Assembly (NCBI GenBank): GCA_943704415.1
Contig: CALSCO010001838.1
Coordinates: 36,711-100,710 of the forward strand
Source of the DNA: Parvularia atlantis
Taxonomy: Eukaryota > Opisthokonta > Rotosphaerida
Direction: 5' to 3'
DNA length: 64,000 nt
In this document: positions 50,908 to 63,600 of the stretch, in pieces
Position numbering within the stretch: the first letter of the stretch is position 1
How the letters are laid out: every line of letters starts with the position of its first letter
Position numbers and translations under genes: made by a program
The notes under the pieces: generated by a model
The model's database searches: none
What the model saw: the letters and a program-made list of their open reading frames with translations, nothing else
What the model was told of the DNA's origin: nothing

Positions 50908-53900
50908 ATGGTCAAGGTGCTGCTGTTCCAGCTGTTCTCGCGGCACCAGGTGCTGTCGACCGAGCTCGAGCCGGTCGACACGGCCGTGGTGCGCGACGAC
51001 GTGTTCCTGCTGGCGACCAAGGAGGGTGCGCCGCCGCGTGCCGCGCTGCTCAGTGCTGCCGCCCAGGCCAACACGGCGCAGGGTCGATCCAGGCGTACTC
51101 GTCGGCGGACGAGTGCGTGCTCATGCACCAGTTCTTCGTCGCGGGCGCGTCAGTGCTGTCGGTGCAGTATGTGCCGCACCTGGACGCGTGCGTGCCGTGA
51201 GCCCCCGTCTGTCTCGAGCGTGCACCCTCACGCCGCCGCCCGGACAGCGTGCTCACGCTCGAGCGCAACTCGGACAAGACCGGCTCGGTCGTCGTGCGCG
51301 CCTACCTCAACTGGCGCCAGGCCCTGTCCAGCACCGCGCCCGCGCTCGTCCCCGTCCACGGCGCGCGCGGCGACGGCGCCGAGGCTGCCGAGGACGACGA
51401 CGCGCCCGCCTTCGAGCCCGAGAAGCACGCCTCGGTGCGCCTCCGTGTCCCGGCCCCGCACGAGCACCCGCCCACGCACGCGCGCACACACACACGCGCA
51501 CAGGCCGTCTGGATCTACCGCTTCCCCAACATCGTCACGGCCACGGCGCTCGCCGTCTGCCCCGTCTCAGGCAACATCGCCGTCGCCCTCGGCAGCAGCA
51601 TCCGGTGCGCGCCCCGTGACGCAGCTCCCCCTTCCTCGGCCGCCGCTGAGCAGCTCGCGCCCGCCCGACAGCGTCTACGCCCAGGCGCACCTCGCGCACG
51701 GGCTCGCGCACCCGTTCACGTGCTTCCTTGAGGTCGACTCGTACTTTGACGTGACCATGCTCTCGCTCTGTATGCACACCCTCGCCTTCGCCTGCGCCAA
51801 GGAGCTGCAGGTCATCCGTGTCGACCTACGCAGCGACCCCTCACGCGCCAACGGGGTGCGCGCCTCACTCGTGCGCGCGCATGCTGGCTGAGCGTAAGTA
51901 CCGCAGCATCTCAAGCTCGACACGGCCGCCGCGATGGTCCGCGCGTCCTTCTCGGGCACGACGCCGCGCTCGCCGGCTGCCGTCGTCGACCTCGACCTGC
52001 CGCAGCCGCTTGAACCGATCAACGACACGTACGTCGTCGACTGCGAGTTTGACCAGGGCGGCGCCCTCCTCCCTGGTAAGGTGCGCGCCAGCTGCGCACA
52101 CATGGCGTAGCCCCCCTCACCCTCGCAACCAGGCCCACATGACGCTGCTCCTGCCCGGCATCCCGACCACGCAGCAGATCAAGCAGGCTGTCTCGTCCAA
52201 CCAGCGCGGCAGCGCCAGCCTGCAGGTCGTTGGCCCGCGGCGCTGGACCGACAACACCGTGCGCGTCGTCGCGCAGCCGCACCAGCAGCCGCAGCAGCCA
52301 CCCGCGGCCGCGTCGTCATCATCGTCGTCGTCGTCCTCCGCGGCACTCGCACGCACACCGCGCATCGGCAGCTCGCCCAGCCTGGGCCTGTCGGCAGATG
52401 CGGGGCCGAGCAGCGGCATCTCGGCGTCGGTGAGCACAACCGTCAGCGGGGGCGATGCACTCATGCTGTGTGCACGCGCGATGCAGCAGACAGCGTTGGT
52501 GCAGGAACAGACCATCCCCGAGCACCTCTACGTCGCCGAGGTGTGTGCACGCGTGCGCCTCGTGCCGCGTATGCTGAGGTGCTCGGCCTACGCAGGTCAC
52601 ACTGCTGCTCCACCGGCGCCTGGCAGACGGCAACGACATCAACAAGATCTGCCTGAACCCGGAGCTGCGCTCGCCGTCGTCGCAGGGGCCAACCTTTGCC
52701 CAGGCACGATACAATACGCGCGGCGATCCTCGCTGACACCGCACATGTGCTGCAGGACGACGACGGGGCCAGCCGGTCGCCGAACGGCGCATCCGTGTCG
52801 CCGCTGCTGCGTCGCAGCGCCGAGGCACGCTCGCGCGCTCGTTGCCTGGTCGCGCTGTGCTCACGCCGCGCCGCAGGTCCAGCGGCTGCACATCTTCTGC
52901 TCCGACTCGCAGAATGGCCTGCTGTACGACGCGTCGTCGTGCCGGCTGCTCGCGCGCTACTCGTACACGAGTGCGGCCCGCCAGCGCTCTTGTACTGCTT
53001 CTGCCGCGCTGAAACGGCGAGCGCAGGCATCGCGTGCGACGCCACGCTGACCAACCTGTTCCTTTATGTCGTGACCGAGGCCGGCCTCGAAACGTGGACC
53101 GTGCGCAACTCGCTCACGAGTGCGTGCGCGCTTCTGGCCGGTGAGTGTGGCTGACCGTTCCCGGAGGCCGCGTGCACAATGATCCGCTCATGGCCGACGT
53201 CGACTGCCCCGAGCCCTGCCTCATCGGCTTCCAGCCGTTTATGTCGGTCAAGGCCGTGGTCGCGTCGGACTCGTTCGTCGTCGTCCTCTCCAAGCACGTG
53301 TTTGAGGTGCGCAGCACTTGCCCCTCCCTCCCTCGTCCGCGCCTGCAGCCTGCTTAGCCCGCCGCGCCAGAAACCGCCACCGCGCCGTGGCCCGGGCGGC
53401 GGCCGCAAGCAGTCCAAGGCGCCGCTGACCGACGTCATCGAGGGCGGCTACGTCAACATCAGCACGCCGTCGTCCAACTCGGCCGCGACGTCAACGCGGT
53501 CCTTCGCGTCGTCACCGCGCTCCTTTGGCGCATCCTTCCGCGGCCTCACGTCGCTCACGGCGCTGGTCCTCGGTGACGAGCGCGACGTCGTCAGCACGGT
53601 GCGTGCGGCTGCATGCAGCTAAGTCCTCGGTCTGACGCGGACGCTGCGCAGCTGGACAAGGACGCGGCGCAGTTCCTGCCGGCGCCGGGCGAGATTGCGT
53701 CGTCGTCGTCGTGGGTGCTCTACGTGCTCTCGCCCGTGCCGCTGCTGTCGCTGGTGGACGAGATGAGCCGCAGCGCGGCCGCGCAGCGCTCTACAAACCC
53801 AACCGTGCACTTCCTGCTCCTCCTAGAGGCGTTCCACCTGCTGCAAACCAAGGTGCGCGCACGGTCTGGCCCTGCTTGCGAGGACATACAGGGGCCAATG

Positions 53901-56900
53901 CGGGGTGCGCCGCCGCAGCTGCTTTTGGTCGAGTCGGCGCTGCAGCCGCGCGATCCCGTTCCGGCTGCGTCGGCCTCAACTACTTCCTCGCCTGCCACTG
54001 CACCGATCATGTTCCGCGGCATGCTCCGCCGCACGCAACCGGCCGCAGACCCGGTCAAGGCGCTGGCCTCGTCGCTCGAGGCAACGAACCTGCAACGTCT
54101 GCTTCAGGCCTCAGCACTGGCCATCGCTGGTGCGCAGCACGAGAGCCCCGCGCGATGCATGTACTCACCGTGCGTTGCGCTCAGACCTCTTCCTGAGTGT
54201 CGAGCAGTACACGGCCGCGGCGCACTTCCTTGTGCTGTCGCGGCGGCCTCTCGCGGAGGTGCGCCGGCCGTGTCACTCGCACTTGCTCGCTCACCTCGCG
54301 CATCGCAAGGTCATGGCGTTCATGGACGTGACGTCCATGGCCGATGACAGCAGCAGCGCACTCGCGGGTCGGCCTGCGTGCGTCAGCGGTGCCGCGCCTG
54401 CCACGCACAGCGCTGAGCCCGTCGCCCGCAGCGTCAGCGGCGAGACCATGGCCCGGGCGCGCGGGCTGCTCGCGTACCTCGACCGCGTCCTATTCGACCC
54501 ACGCCTTGCGCCGCCGCTGCCGGCGCACGGCGAGGACGGCGACGTCTCAAACCAGATCCTGCGGGTGCGCGCTGGCTGGCACAGCGTCGTGAGCGCTCAC
54601 GCGTCCCGTCACCAGTTTTACTGCAAGTACCAGGACGCGCGCCTCTGCGATGTCGTACTTGACAGCGGCCTGGACGAGTATGACCAGGAGCTGGCTGTAC
54701 AGCTGCTCGAGGGCCTGCACAAGCAGCGACTGATGTCGCAGGGTGTGCGCACATTGAGAGCGCGGCGCCGCCATGTGCTGACCGCCCCGGCGCACACTCA
54801 GCGCTGCTCAACGAGGGGCGCATTGAGCCCAGCGTCTCGTCCATCTCGTCGCGCCGGCCGCGTGAGGCGTTTGCGCTGGCGCTGCTGTGCCTCGATCTCG
54901 GGCGCCCGCTGACAGCCAAGCAGCGTCTGACAGAGATCGAGCGCGGTGCCGTCGTGCCGCTGTCTGCCTGCTGTGTGCTCACGCGTGCGCCGCGCAGGCG
55001 ACCTCGTGGCCCTGTGCGTCGCCTACGGACACCTGCTCGGCCCGCAGCCGTGCGTGCACATGTGCCGTTGGTCGCGCGGGCTGACACGCCTGTTCCGCAG
55101 TGCGTCGACCGAGCCTCCTAGCGCGGCGGAGCTCGTGCTGCGGCGCGCGCAGGCGGCCGTGCCCGTGTGGAGCGACTCACCCGCCGCCGCGCCGCACTCG
55201 CCGTCGGTGGCGGACGGTGCGCCAGCGGTGGCGGTGGCGTGTTTTCGTGCTGACGATGCCGCGGCACGCCAGACATCTTCTCCGCCGACTCGCCCGACGC
55301 CTCGACCGTCCTCGGCGCAGCCAGCGGGACAAGCGCAGCAAGTGTGTCCGTGCCAGACCTCGCGCCGCTCTCGCTTGGGCAGCTGCTGCGCCTGGCCATG
55401 CCGTCGGTGCTCGCGGAAGCGCTGCGTCGCATCTCGTCGGCCATCCCGCTTGCTGTCTCTGTCGAGGTGCGCCTGCCGCGTGCGCCGCACATTGCGCGCG
55501 CTCACACGCGCTGCCCACGGATGCAGCTGCTGCGCTTCATGTCGGACACGTGGCGCGACCTGCGCAACGCAGAGGACACGGCGGACACGCCCTCGCTCTT
55601 GCGGCCCTTCCTCGAGCACGTGATCGTCTTGGCCGAGCTGCCTGCCACCAAACGCGCCCTCGCCTTCCGCGAGCTTGAAGCGCTCTACGTCAGCGCCGTG
55701 CAGACCGCACTCACCGCGCCGCGGCTGTCCGAGCCGGGTGCGCCGTCGTTTGTTGACAGCGGTCGTCGCTTGCTGATAAGAGGTGACGCGCAGACATGCA
55801 GCCCGCGCCGCTCGCCTCGCCCGTCCTCGCCGTGGGCCCGACGCTGTCGCCGGCGAGCGCGCGCGCCTCTGCCACCAGCCACCGGCGGTGCGGCGCGTCG
55901 CTGGCGTCTGCCGCTGGACTGACACGCGTCTGCAGATCGTCCAGCTCGTCCGTTGCCGAGGGTCACGGCGGCGCACCGGCGTCGAGCGCGTCGCTGGACA
56001 AGCTTGGGGCCATCGGGCCGTCGCCGCGCCTTCCCGGCCGCACTGGCGCCCCGTCCACGTGCGTGCCCGCTCAATGAGATGCTGTCGCGCTGACGCGCGC
56101 GCAGCGCCGTGTCGTGGCCGTCGCTGCGCCCCGAGTGGCTCGACGTGCTCGCAGGAGGTGCGTCGTGCTTTGCCTGGCCCGCTTTGCTCACGGCGCCGCG
56201 GCAGACGCCGAGGTGGACACTGCCCGCCGGCTGCTGCACAACCTGGAGGTGCGTGCATTGATTGCTGGCAAGCGAATTGACGCAGCGCGCGGCAGGGCAT
56301 CACCTTTCACCACTTTTACAAGCATCGCGAGCGTCTTGACGCGGCACGCGTCCCGGTGCAGGCGGGCGAGGCGCTGCAAACCGTCGCGGCGCTGCCTGCG
56401 ACGCTCGCGGGACCACTGCGCGTGCTGCTGCTCCCGCTCGCAAGACGGTGCGTCTGCACACGCACGCGCATGCACACGCTGAACGTCATCGCATGCGCCC
56501 AGCATGCCCGAGGCCGTGGAGACGCTGCTGGCGACGGAGACCGCGACGCCAGACGCCGTGCTCGGCTTTGCCAAGAGCGTCTGCGGCGACGACGTGCGTG
56601 CGGGGGGCACCGCACGCCCGTCTCACGCCCCCGTGCACGCACGCACGCAGATGGCGCAGTGGCAGCGCGTGCTCGACCTCCTGCTGCAGGCACGCGAGGC
56701 CGCCCCGCGCGAGGACCGGCGGCTGCGAAAGGCACGTGTTTCCTCGCACGTGCGCGTGCAGCGCCGTTAACGCGGCGCGCTCAGCTATGCCGCGAGTCGT
56801 ACGCGGCGCTGCTGTGGCACCTGGCCGAGCACGTTGAGCCGGCGACGCTCCTGCGCCTCATGCCCGACCAGGGCGCGCTCACGTTCTTCCTGCCGATCCT

Positions 56901-57003
56901 CGAGGCCGCGCTGCACCGCAACGCCGCCGGCGCCGTACGCGAGGCGGTCAAGGCCGACGCCACGCGCTTTGCACAGGTCGAGGCGCGCGAGGCCGCGCGG
57001 TGA
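50908..57003 (+). CDS. HPS3: HPS3-like BLOC-2 subunit
   Basis: ATG 50908 gives MVKVLLFQLFSRHQVLSTEL EPVD, comparable with the start of HPS3 (MVxLYNLHPFxSQxVxxxxLEP). RAYLNWRQALSS near 51300 matches the HPS3 RAYVNWR block. IYRFPNIVTATALAVCPVSG (VSGNIAVALGS) and LEVDSYFDVTMLSLCMHTLA are further propeller-like strands. The central exons (52080-53600) carry disordered Ser-rich inserts and GLETWTVRNSLTSA. The second half is helical: FQPFMSVKAVVASDSFVVVL, LARGLLAYLDRVLF-like AR ARGLLAYLDRVLFDP, YDQELAVQLLEGLHKQRLMS, LLRFMSDTWRDLRN. The end is LMPDQGALTFFLPILEAALH, matching the HPS3 tail (LPExGxATFFLPYLL), then AREAAR and TGA 57003. About twenty short introns. BLOC-2 directs cargo to lysosome-related organelles. 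The two end matches make the call good; the middle is diverged. Confidence 0.72.
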
Positions 57004-57087
57004 TAGGGCTTGCAGATTGCAATGATCAAGGTGCAGCACCCGCACAGGCAATAGCCAGAGGTGCTGTGCGCAACTATGGGCCACTCG

Positions 57088-60000
57088 TCAGCGTCGGTGC
57101 GTGCGCGCCCGGGTGACGCGCAGCTCGTCGCTGTGGAGGGCCTTGACAAAGTCGTCGGCGTCGTCGTCGTCATCGCTGCGCTCGGCTCCGCTGCCGTACT
57201 CGCTCTCGCCCGAACTGCTGTCGGCCTCGTGTGTGCCACCACCGCGCTCGGCGTACGTTACAGGCGCGCGGCGCGTCGACCGCGTCTGCGTGTGCAGTCA
57301 GCGCCACAGTCTGCACAGTCGGCCTGCGCGCACCGGCCGCCGCGACGCCTCGTCCTTGCACGACGGGCAGACCCATGCGCCGCTGCGTGGCCGCGCGGTG
57401 AGCTCACCGTCGCAGACGCGCGCGCACTTCAGGGCGGGCGCACCGGGGCACGCGACGCAGCGGAGGGCGCAGGCAGCCGAGGTGGAAGGCCTTGGGGCAG
57501 CTGTCGCAGCAGAGCAGCTCACCGCCCTTGCTGCAGCGGGCGCATTGGTCGCTGTGCGTCTGTCGCCGAACGGCGTGAGCGCGCACGGCATGCAGGCGCA
57601 GCCCCCGCACGCGTACATCGTCGTCCTCGTCCGCCTCGACGTCCACGTGCTTGTCCGCCTCGGCTGCGCGCGTGCGCTTGCCGACGCTCCGGATCTCGAC
57701 CGCGACCACCGGCTGCGAGCTCTGGCTGCCGTCGATGAGCACGTCCTCACTCGCCGCCTCGGCTTTCCTGCTCACGCCCTGCGTTTGGTGGCACCGCAGC
57801 GCCAGCGACGCCCACGTCGGCGGCTGCGACGCGTCCCCAGCCGCCGCGCCCATCAGATCAAGCACAGCCGCAAACGATGCGACGTCCTATGAGGGCGTCA
57901 GCGCCACGGTCTGCCGCATGCACTCGTGCGCACGCACGTAGGCCGTCTCGACCGCCGACGCAGACTCGTCGTCCGTGTCGGCCGCAGCAGACGCGCTCAC
58001 CCCGCGCCGGCGCTTCGTGTGGTGTGCAGGCTTCGGTGGGTTGAGCCGCTTGCGCAGCTGCTGGATGCTGCACGCAGCCGTGAGCACCATGATAGAGCCG
58101 CGCTGAGCGTCGCATGCACCGCTGACGAAGCTTGCTGCGCAGCTGCGCGGTGAAGTGTGTCTTGTTGTCGATTCGCACCACCTCGCCGCCGCTCTCCTGA
58201 GCTTCGATGCGCTCCTGACGCGCGCAGACCCAGTCGCCCATCGCGACGAAGGCGGCCCCGATTTCGTCCTGCACTACCGCGTCAGCGCGTACGGCACCGC
58301 GCAAGTCTGGCAGGGACGTGCCTTGTGCTGCTCGAGCGCCTTGATGAGCGCACTCTCGCGGATGCCCTGGCGGTTGAGGCCGCCGCGGACTGCGTCGGGC
58401 GCGCGTGGATCAGTGCAGCTGCGTGCGGAGCAGTGTGTGCCGGCGGCGCACCCTTGGCCAGCAGCTCGGCGCTCTCGAGGTAGTACCAGCTAGACATATC
58501 GTCGTCCGCGATCTCAACGAGCAACGCGTTGCGCAACGTCGGCACGAGCCAGAACGCGCGGAAGCTGCGGTCGCGCCCGAGCGCCGCCAGGCGGATGTGC
58601 CGCTGCTTGCGTTCTCTGTCCTCGCGTGCGGTCTCCTGTTGCCTCTGGCGCCTGAGCTCTTCATCGCGCGCCTGCGCCACTTTGCGCTCCTGCTCGCGCT
58701 GGGCGCGGTGCGCCGCGGCCTCCTCCAGCCGCCGACGCTTCTGCAGCTCGATCATCTTGCGGCGCGACATCGGGCGGTCCTCTTCCTCCTCCTCCTCCTC
58801 CTCCTCCACCTGCTCGTGCTCGCCCTTGGCCTCCTTGGCGTCACCCTCGGGCGCACTTGGCCCTGTCGACTTGACCGCTGCAGATGCCTCCGCAGTGCTG
58901 GACGTCTGCTTGTCCTTACCCTTGTCCTTGTCTTTGCGGCGCTCGTGCCACGCCTCGCGGCGCTGTTCGATCGTCGCCTCAAGCGCCGAGCTGATCTCGT
59001 CGGCAAAGTGCGGCAGGACCGCGTCGACGAGCGCGCACGCCGCGCGCAGCAGCGTCACCGCGTCGAGCTGCACCACGTCGTGCTCACGCAACGCCTGCAG
59101 AGGTGGCTGTCAAGTCATTCACGGCTGCTGACGAGACGCACCTGCGCGAGGTCGCCGTGGCCGAGACGCGCAAGCTGTGCGCTCCAGTGCAGCGGGAACG
59201 TGAGGATGTCCATCTTGGGCAGCGCGGCGAGCGCGTCCTTGGCCTCGTCCGCGAGCACTGCGACGGCGACATCAGCAGGAACACGGCAAGCGCAGCAGGC
59301 CAGCCGCACCGTTCAGCATCGCCAGCACGACGGCCGGCAGCGTCGAGAGCTCCTCGTGCCCGCACATCTCGGCCTCGAGCGTCACTGCCCACTCGCGGTC
59401 AGCAGGGCGACGCGCGTGTGGCTGGGCAGCGCACCCGCGTCTGGCTCGACGTCGCGCTCGTCCAGCTCGAGCAGGTCCGCAAACGCGCGCGTAAACTCGC
59501 TCAGCATGATCAAGTTGGCAAAGTGCTCCTCCGGCAGCGTCGCCCGCCCCTGCGCGTCGAACGGCACGCGCGTGATCCACGCGACGACGATGTCCTAAGC
59601 CGCACACGGGCGTCAGCAACCCGTGCAACGAAGCAGCAGCATCGGCACGTAACGATGCTCGCGTTGGGCAGGCTCAGGTCCTCCACGAGCGGCTTGCGGC
59701 CCCTTCCGTGCTGCTTGAGCTGGATCAGCGCGGGCGCGGCGGCCGGAGCGGGTCTGCCGAGAGCGCGAGTGAGCGACGCACACCCGTGGCAGGAGCGGCG
59801 CACTGGAAAGCGCTGAGGAACTTGCGCTTCTCGGGCGAGGTGGCGATGCTGTTGCCGAGCGAGTGCTTCCGGGCGAGGCTGCCCGGCGGCGCGGTGGTCT
59901 TGCTTGGGCTCGTCGGGGCGACGAGCTTGCTGCGAACGGCGGCGACGGGCTTCCTGTGTGTCACGCTCACGCGTGAGCGTTCGGGGCGCGACGATCAGCC

Positions 60001-60584
60001 CCTTGCGAGCGCACTTCGTGACGAGGGCAAAGTCGTCGAGGTCGCGCGCGGCCGCGGCCTGCTTGGTCGGCGACGTCGACGCCATCTCCGCAAACATCTC
60101 GTCCAGCACGCGGCTCGAGTGCGGCCGCGCGGGCGACGACGCCGCGCGCTTGACCGCGCCGGAACTGCCGCTGCGGATGCGCGCCAGCTTGTCGCTCAGC
60201 GTCGGCGTCTTGAGCGGCTGCGGCGGCTGCGGCTGCGCCTTGCTGGGCGTCCACAGCTTCCCGTTCGCGCCGCCCAAGTCGCCTGCACGCCGCCTGCCGT
60301 CAGTCAGCCCGCGCCGCCGTCGCCGCACCGTTGATCACGACGTCGTGCAGCGCAGGACGCGCCGCAGTGTCGCGCGGCTCAACGCGGTGCAGCCTGCGCG
60401 TGCGCCCGCCGTCAGCCGTCGCACCCTCGGCACCCCCTGGCGGACGCCGCACCAGCTCGAGAGCGTCTTCTGCTGCTGGCCGGGCGCGGCCGGCGCGGCG
60501 GGCGGAGGCCGGGGCGCCCACATCGCGCAGACGCAACGGCCGCGCGAAGCAAGTGCGCGCCAAAAAAGTGTCACCCTTCGCCAT
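57088..60584 (-). CDS. DDT-WHIM-PHD chromatin-remodelling factor (BAZ/ACF1/Itc1-like)
   Basis: ATG 60584-60582 ([20 protein letters not shown]). A GTGCG...CAG intron joins VVING to [16 protein letters not shown]. Disordered basic part, then a DDT domain: [60 protein letters not shown] follows. A long Lys/Glu coiled coil ([20 protein letters not shown]) precedes the WHIM-type block [20 protein letters not shown]. Near the C-terminus is a PHD finger: [26 protein letters not shown] and, after an insert, GAWVCPSC. The tail is acidic ([20 protein letters not shown]) and ends [15 protein letters not shown] 57090-57088. DDT and WHIM form the ISWI-binding module; PHD reads histone tails. No bromodomain is seen, so a RSF1/Itc1-like or partial BAZ order is as likely as true BAZ1A. 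The PHD contains extra cysteines ([12 protein letters not shown]) that may be an unspliced piece. Confidence 0.7.
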
Positions 60585-60697
60585 GCTTGCTGATCGGCCG
60601 ATCCAGAGCCGCGCATGGTCCGTCACTACGTACGGCGTGCCGAGTGCAACCCTGTGCGGGCCGCACGCCGTCGCCGTGAACAACACACAACAAGAGT

Positions 60698-63600
60698 CTA
60701 GGACCCACCGCGCCACACGGGCAGGTCGGGCAGGTCCAGCTGCCGCGCAAACGTCAGCACGACCGCCAGCGCGACCAGCGGCGCCGCCACGAGCCACTTG
60801 AGCACGCGGTAGAAGTAGACGTTGAAGCCGAGCGTGAAGCTGTCGCTGTACGTCTCGTGCAGCTCGTTCGTCATCACCACGCGCACCGTCCCGACGAAGC
60901 GGATGTCGGGCACTGCGCCGACCGTCAGCACTGGCCGGAGCACGCGACGGCGCAGCGCACCCGTGATCTGCTCCGCGTACGCGCCCGCGGCGTGGTACGT
61001 GCTGCGGAAGAGCAGCGTCGAACCGGCAACGTAGATCTGCCGCAAGCGCCCGGCTGAGCCACGGCAACACCGCACGCGCACAAGCGGCGGAGCAGCACCT
61101 TGACGTGGTACACCGGCATGTAGTTGGGCGTCTGCACGAGCGGTCGCTGGTCGAGGATCTGAGCGCGCAGGCGGCCGTCAGTGTCGCGAGGCGCAAGCCT
61201 CGGGCGCGTGTGCCTCGAAGCGTAGAACAAACGAGCGCCCCGTCACGTGCATCAGCCGCCGCGTCTCGTCCTGCACGGCCACGCCCGTGTACCCGAAGCG
61301 GTACGGCGTGGGCGACGACGCGAGCGGCGACCTGTGCCGTGCGGCCGCGTTAGGACTGCCACACCACGGTGGTGCGAGCTGGCCGCGCTCACGTCGCGCG
61401 CAGCGGGTGGTAAGGCGCCTCGGTCGAGAGGCAGATAACCTCGCCGTCGGCCGAGGCCAGCAAAAGATCCATCTTGCCGCGGTTGCTCACGTTCTCGGCG
61501 ATCACGCGCGAGTAGCTGTCCCGGCGTTTGAGCGGCAGGCGCAGGCGCAGGCGCACATGGGCTGCGTACGCACACACGCGTGCCGAGGTCGATCTTGTCG
61601 ATGCACCCGGACGGGTTGACGATGTGCAGAAAGCCGTCGGTCGATGGCACAACGATTGTCAGCGAGCGGTCCTTGGCACTGCCGCGGCGCGCCGTGTGAG
61701 CCGTGCCGTCGCCATTTGTGTAACGTACTCGAGCGCCACGAGTGTGGGCGGCGCACGGATGCCCTGCACGCTCAGCCGGATCGGGTAGTGGGCCAGGAAG
61801 CTGCCAGTCTGCGCGTTGATCAGGTACAGCAGCCCGGCCGACGTCGCCTGCACGTCTCACCATCAGCCGGAGCAGCACAATCGCACGGCGCGCGCACCAC
61901 GACGAGGTCGAGCACGCCGTCTACGTCGACGTCGCCGAGCGCCATTGCCTCAGCCGGGTAGCCCATCAGCTGCGTCTCCCACACCTGCGGCGGATGCTGA
62001 GCCGTCGTTGCGCCCACCTGCCCGACGCAGCACCTCTAGCGGCTGCGCGTCGTACGCGACAATGTTGCCCGAGCGGTCGGCGACGATCAGGTTCATCTTG
62101 CGCTTGTTGAACAGGTCCGCCACAAGCACCTGCGTGTGCACCTCGTCCATCGTGATCGGAAAGCCCGGCATGACGATGCCTGTGCGGGCTGCGGATGAGC
62201 GAGAGATGCGCATGTGGTGGCTGAGCCACGCGCACCGTCCTGCGTGAGCACGTACACAAAGCCGACGGATGTGCCGACGACGATGTCGAGCGTGCCGTCG
62301 CCGTCCACTACCATCGCGCGGGTGTGCTTGAGCGCGCGCAGCTGGAAAAGGGGAAGCGGCGCACCGTCGGCGACCGTCGGCGAGGATACGAGGTACGCCG
62401 GCCAGTCGGCGCGGGCGGTCGTGAGGTCGAGCGCTGCGGCGGCCTCAGTCGCGGCCGCACCGCAGCACGCGGCCACACCGTAGTTGTTGATCACGGCCGC
62501 GTCCTTCAGGTCGATCACAAGCACCGAGCACGCGACGTACTTGGTAATGTCGATGTCGGCGCCGAGGCGGTCGCGCTTGCGCGGGTCGCGGTACTCCTCG
62601 CTGCGGCGTCCTCCCCGTCAGGCTGGACTCGAGCCTGATCGCGGCCGCACACCTGTCAAAGTAGTACGTCACGGGCACGATCAGCTCGGCGACGCCGTCG
62701 TCGTTGAGGTCGTGCAGGACGGGCGTGGCAAGGATGTGCGGGTCGACGTAGACGTACTTGGACGCCTGCGCCTCACGCACGATATCCTGCTCGCTCGCGC
62801 GTCACATAAAAAGCTGCTGTTCACAGTGCGCGCGCGCAGAGACACACCTCGGGCTGCCGCGGGTCGTCGTAAAAGTACTCGTAGTACGAGCCCTGTACCA
62901 GCGCGCGCGCGTTCGCGTGTGAGCCCCCCGGCGAGTGAGCACACGCAACGGCGCACGTAGCGCGTCGCCCCGCCGCCAAACGTCTCGCCGATGCGGTGGT
63001 CGAAGAGCGAGAAGGTCGCAGACGCGTTGGGTGAGTCGATACCGTCGGCCCAGTCGACGTGCACAGGCAGCTTGGGCAGGCGGAAGGCCTGCGACAGCAA
63101 CCGCTCGCCGCCGGGCGAGAACAGGAGCAGCGAGCCGGACTTGGTCGCCGCCAGGACCTCCTCGACGCCGTCCGCGTTGACGTCAACCAGCACGGGCGCG
63201 GCTACAAACTCCTCGCGCTCGGCGACGTACGGCCACCCTGCCCGCGCGTCAAATCAGCGGCCGCGGCCTGCTGCACTCGGCGCGCGCCCGCACCCGGCAT
63301 CGGGTGCCCGTCGTGGCCGTCCAGCAGCTCGAGATAGAAGCGGTGCGCGGCGACGACGACCTGGTTCTCAAAGACGCTGCGCGACGCCGTGCGCGCCTCA
63401 GCCACCACCAACACCGCACGCGCCAGGATGCGCCTCACCCCTGCACGTCGGCGACCAGCGGGGCGCTCAGCACGCCGCTGCCGACGTCGTTGCGCCAGAG
63501 GATGTCGACGTCGAGCCGGCACGCCTTGAAGTCGAGCGGCTTCTCGCTGCCCCTGCCGCCGTCGTCGATGCTGCGCGCCGCTGGCCGTCAGGCGTCTTCC

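Noticed and set aside
58405-59598. Plus-strand frame of 397 codons over the DDT-PHD gene
   Set aside because: Antisense shadow of the Lys/Glu coiled coil (reads as Leu-rich); the minus strand carries DDT and PHD motifs.
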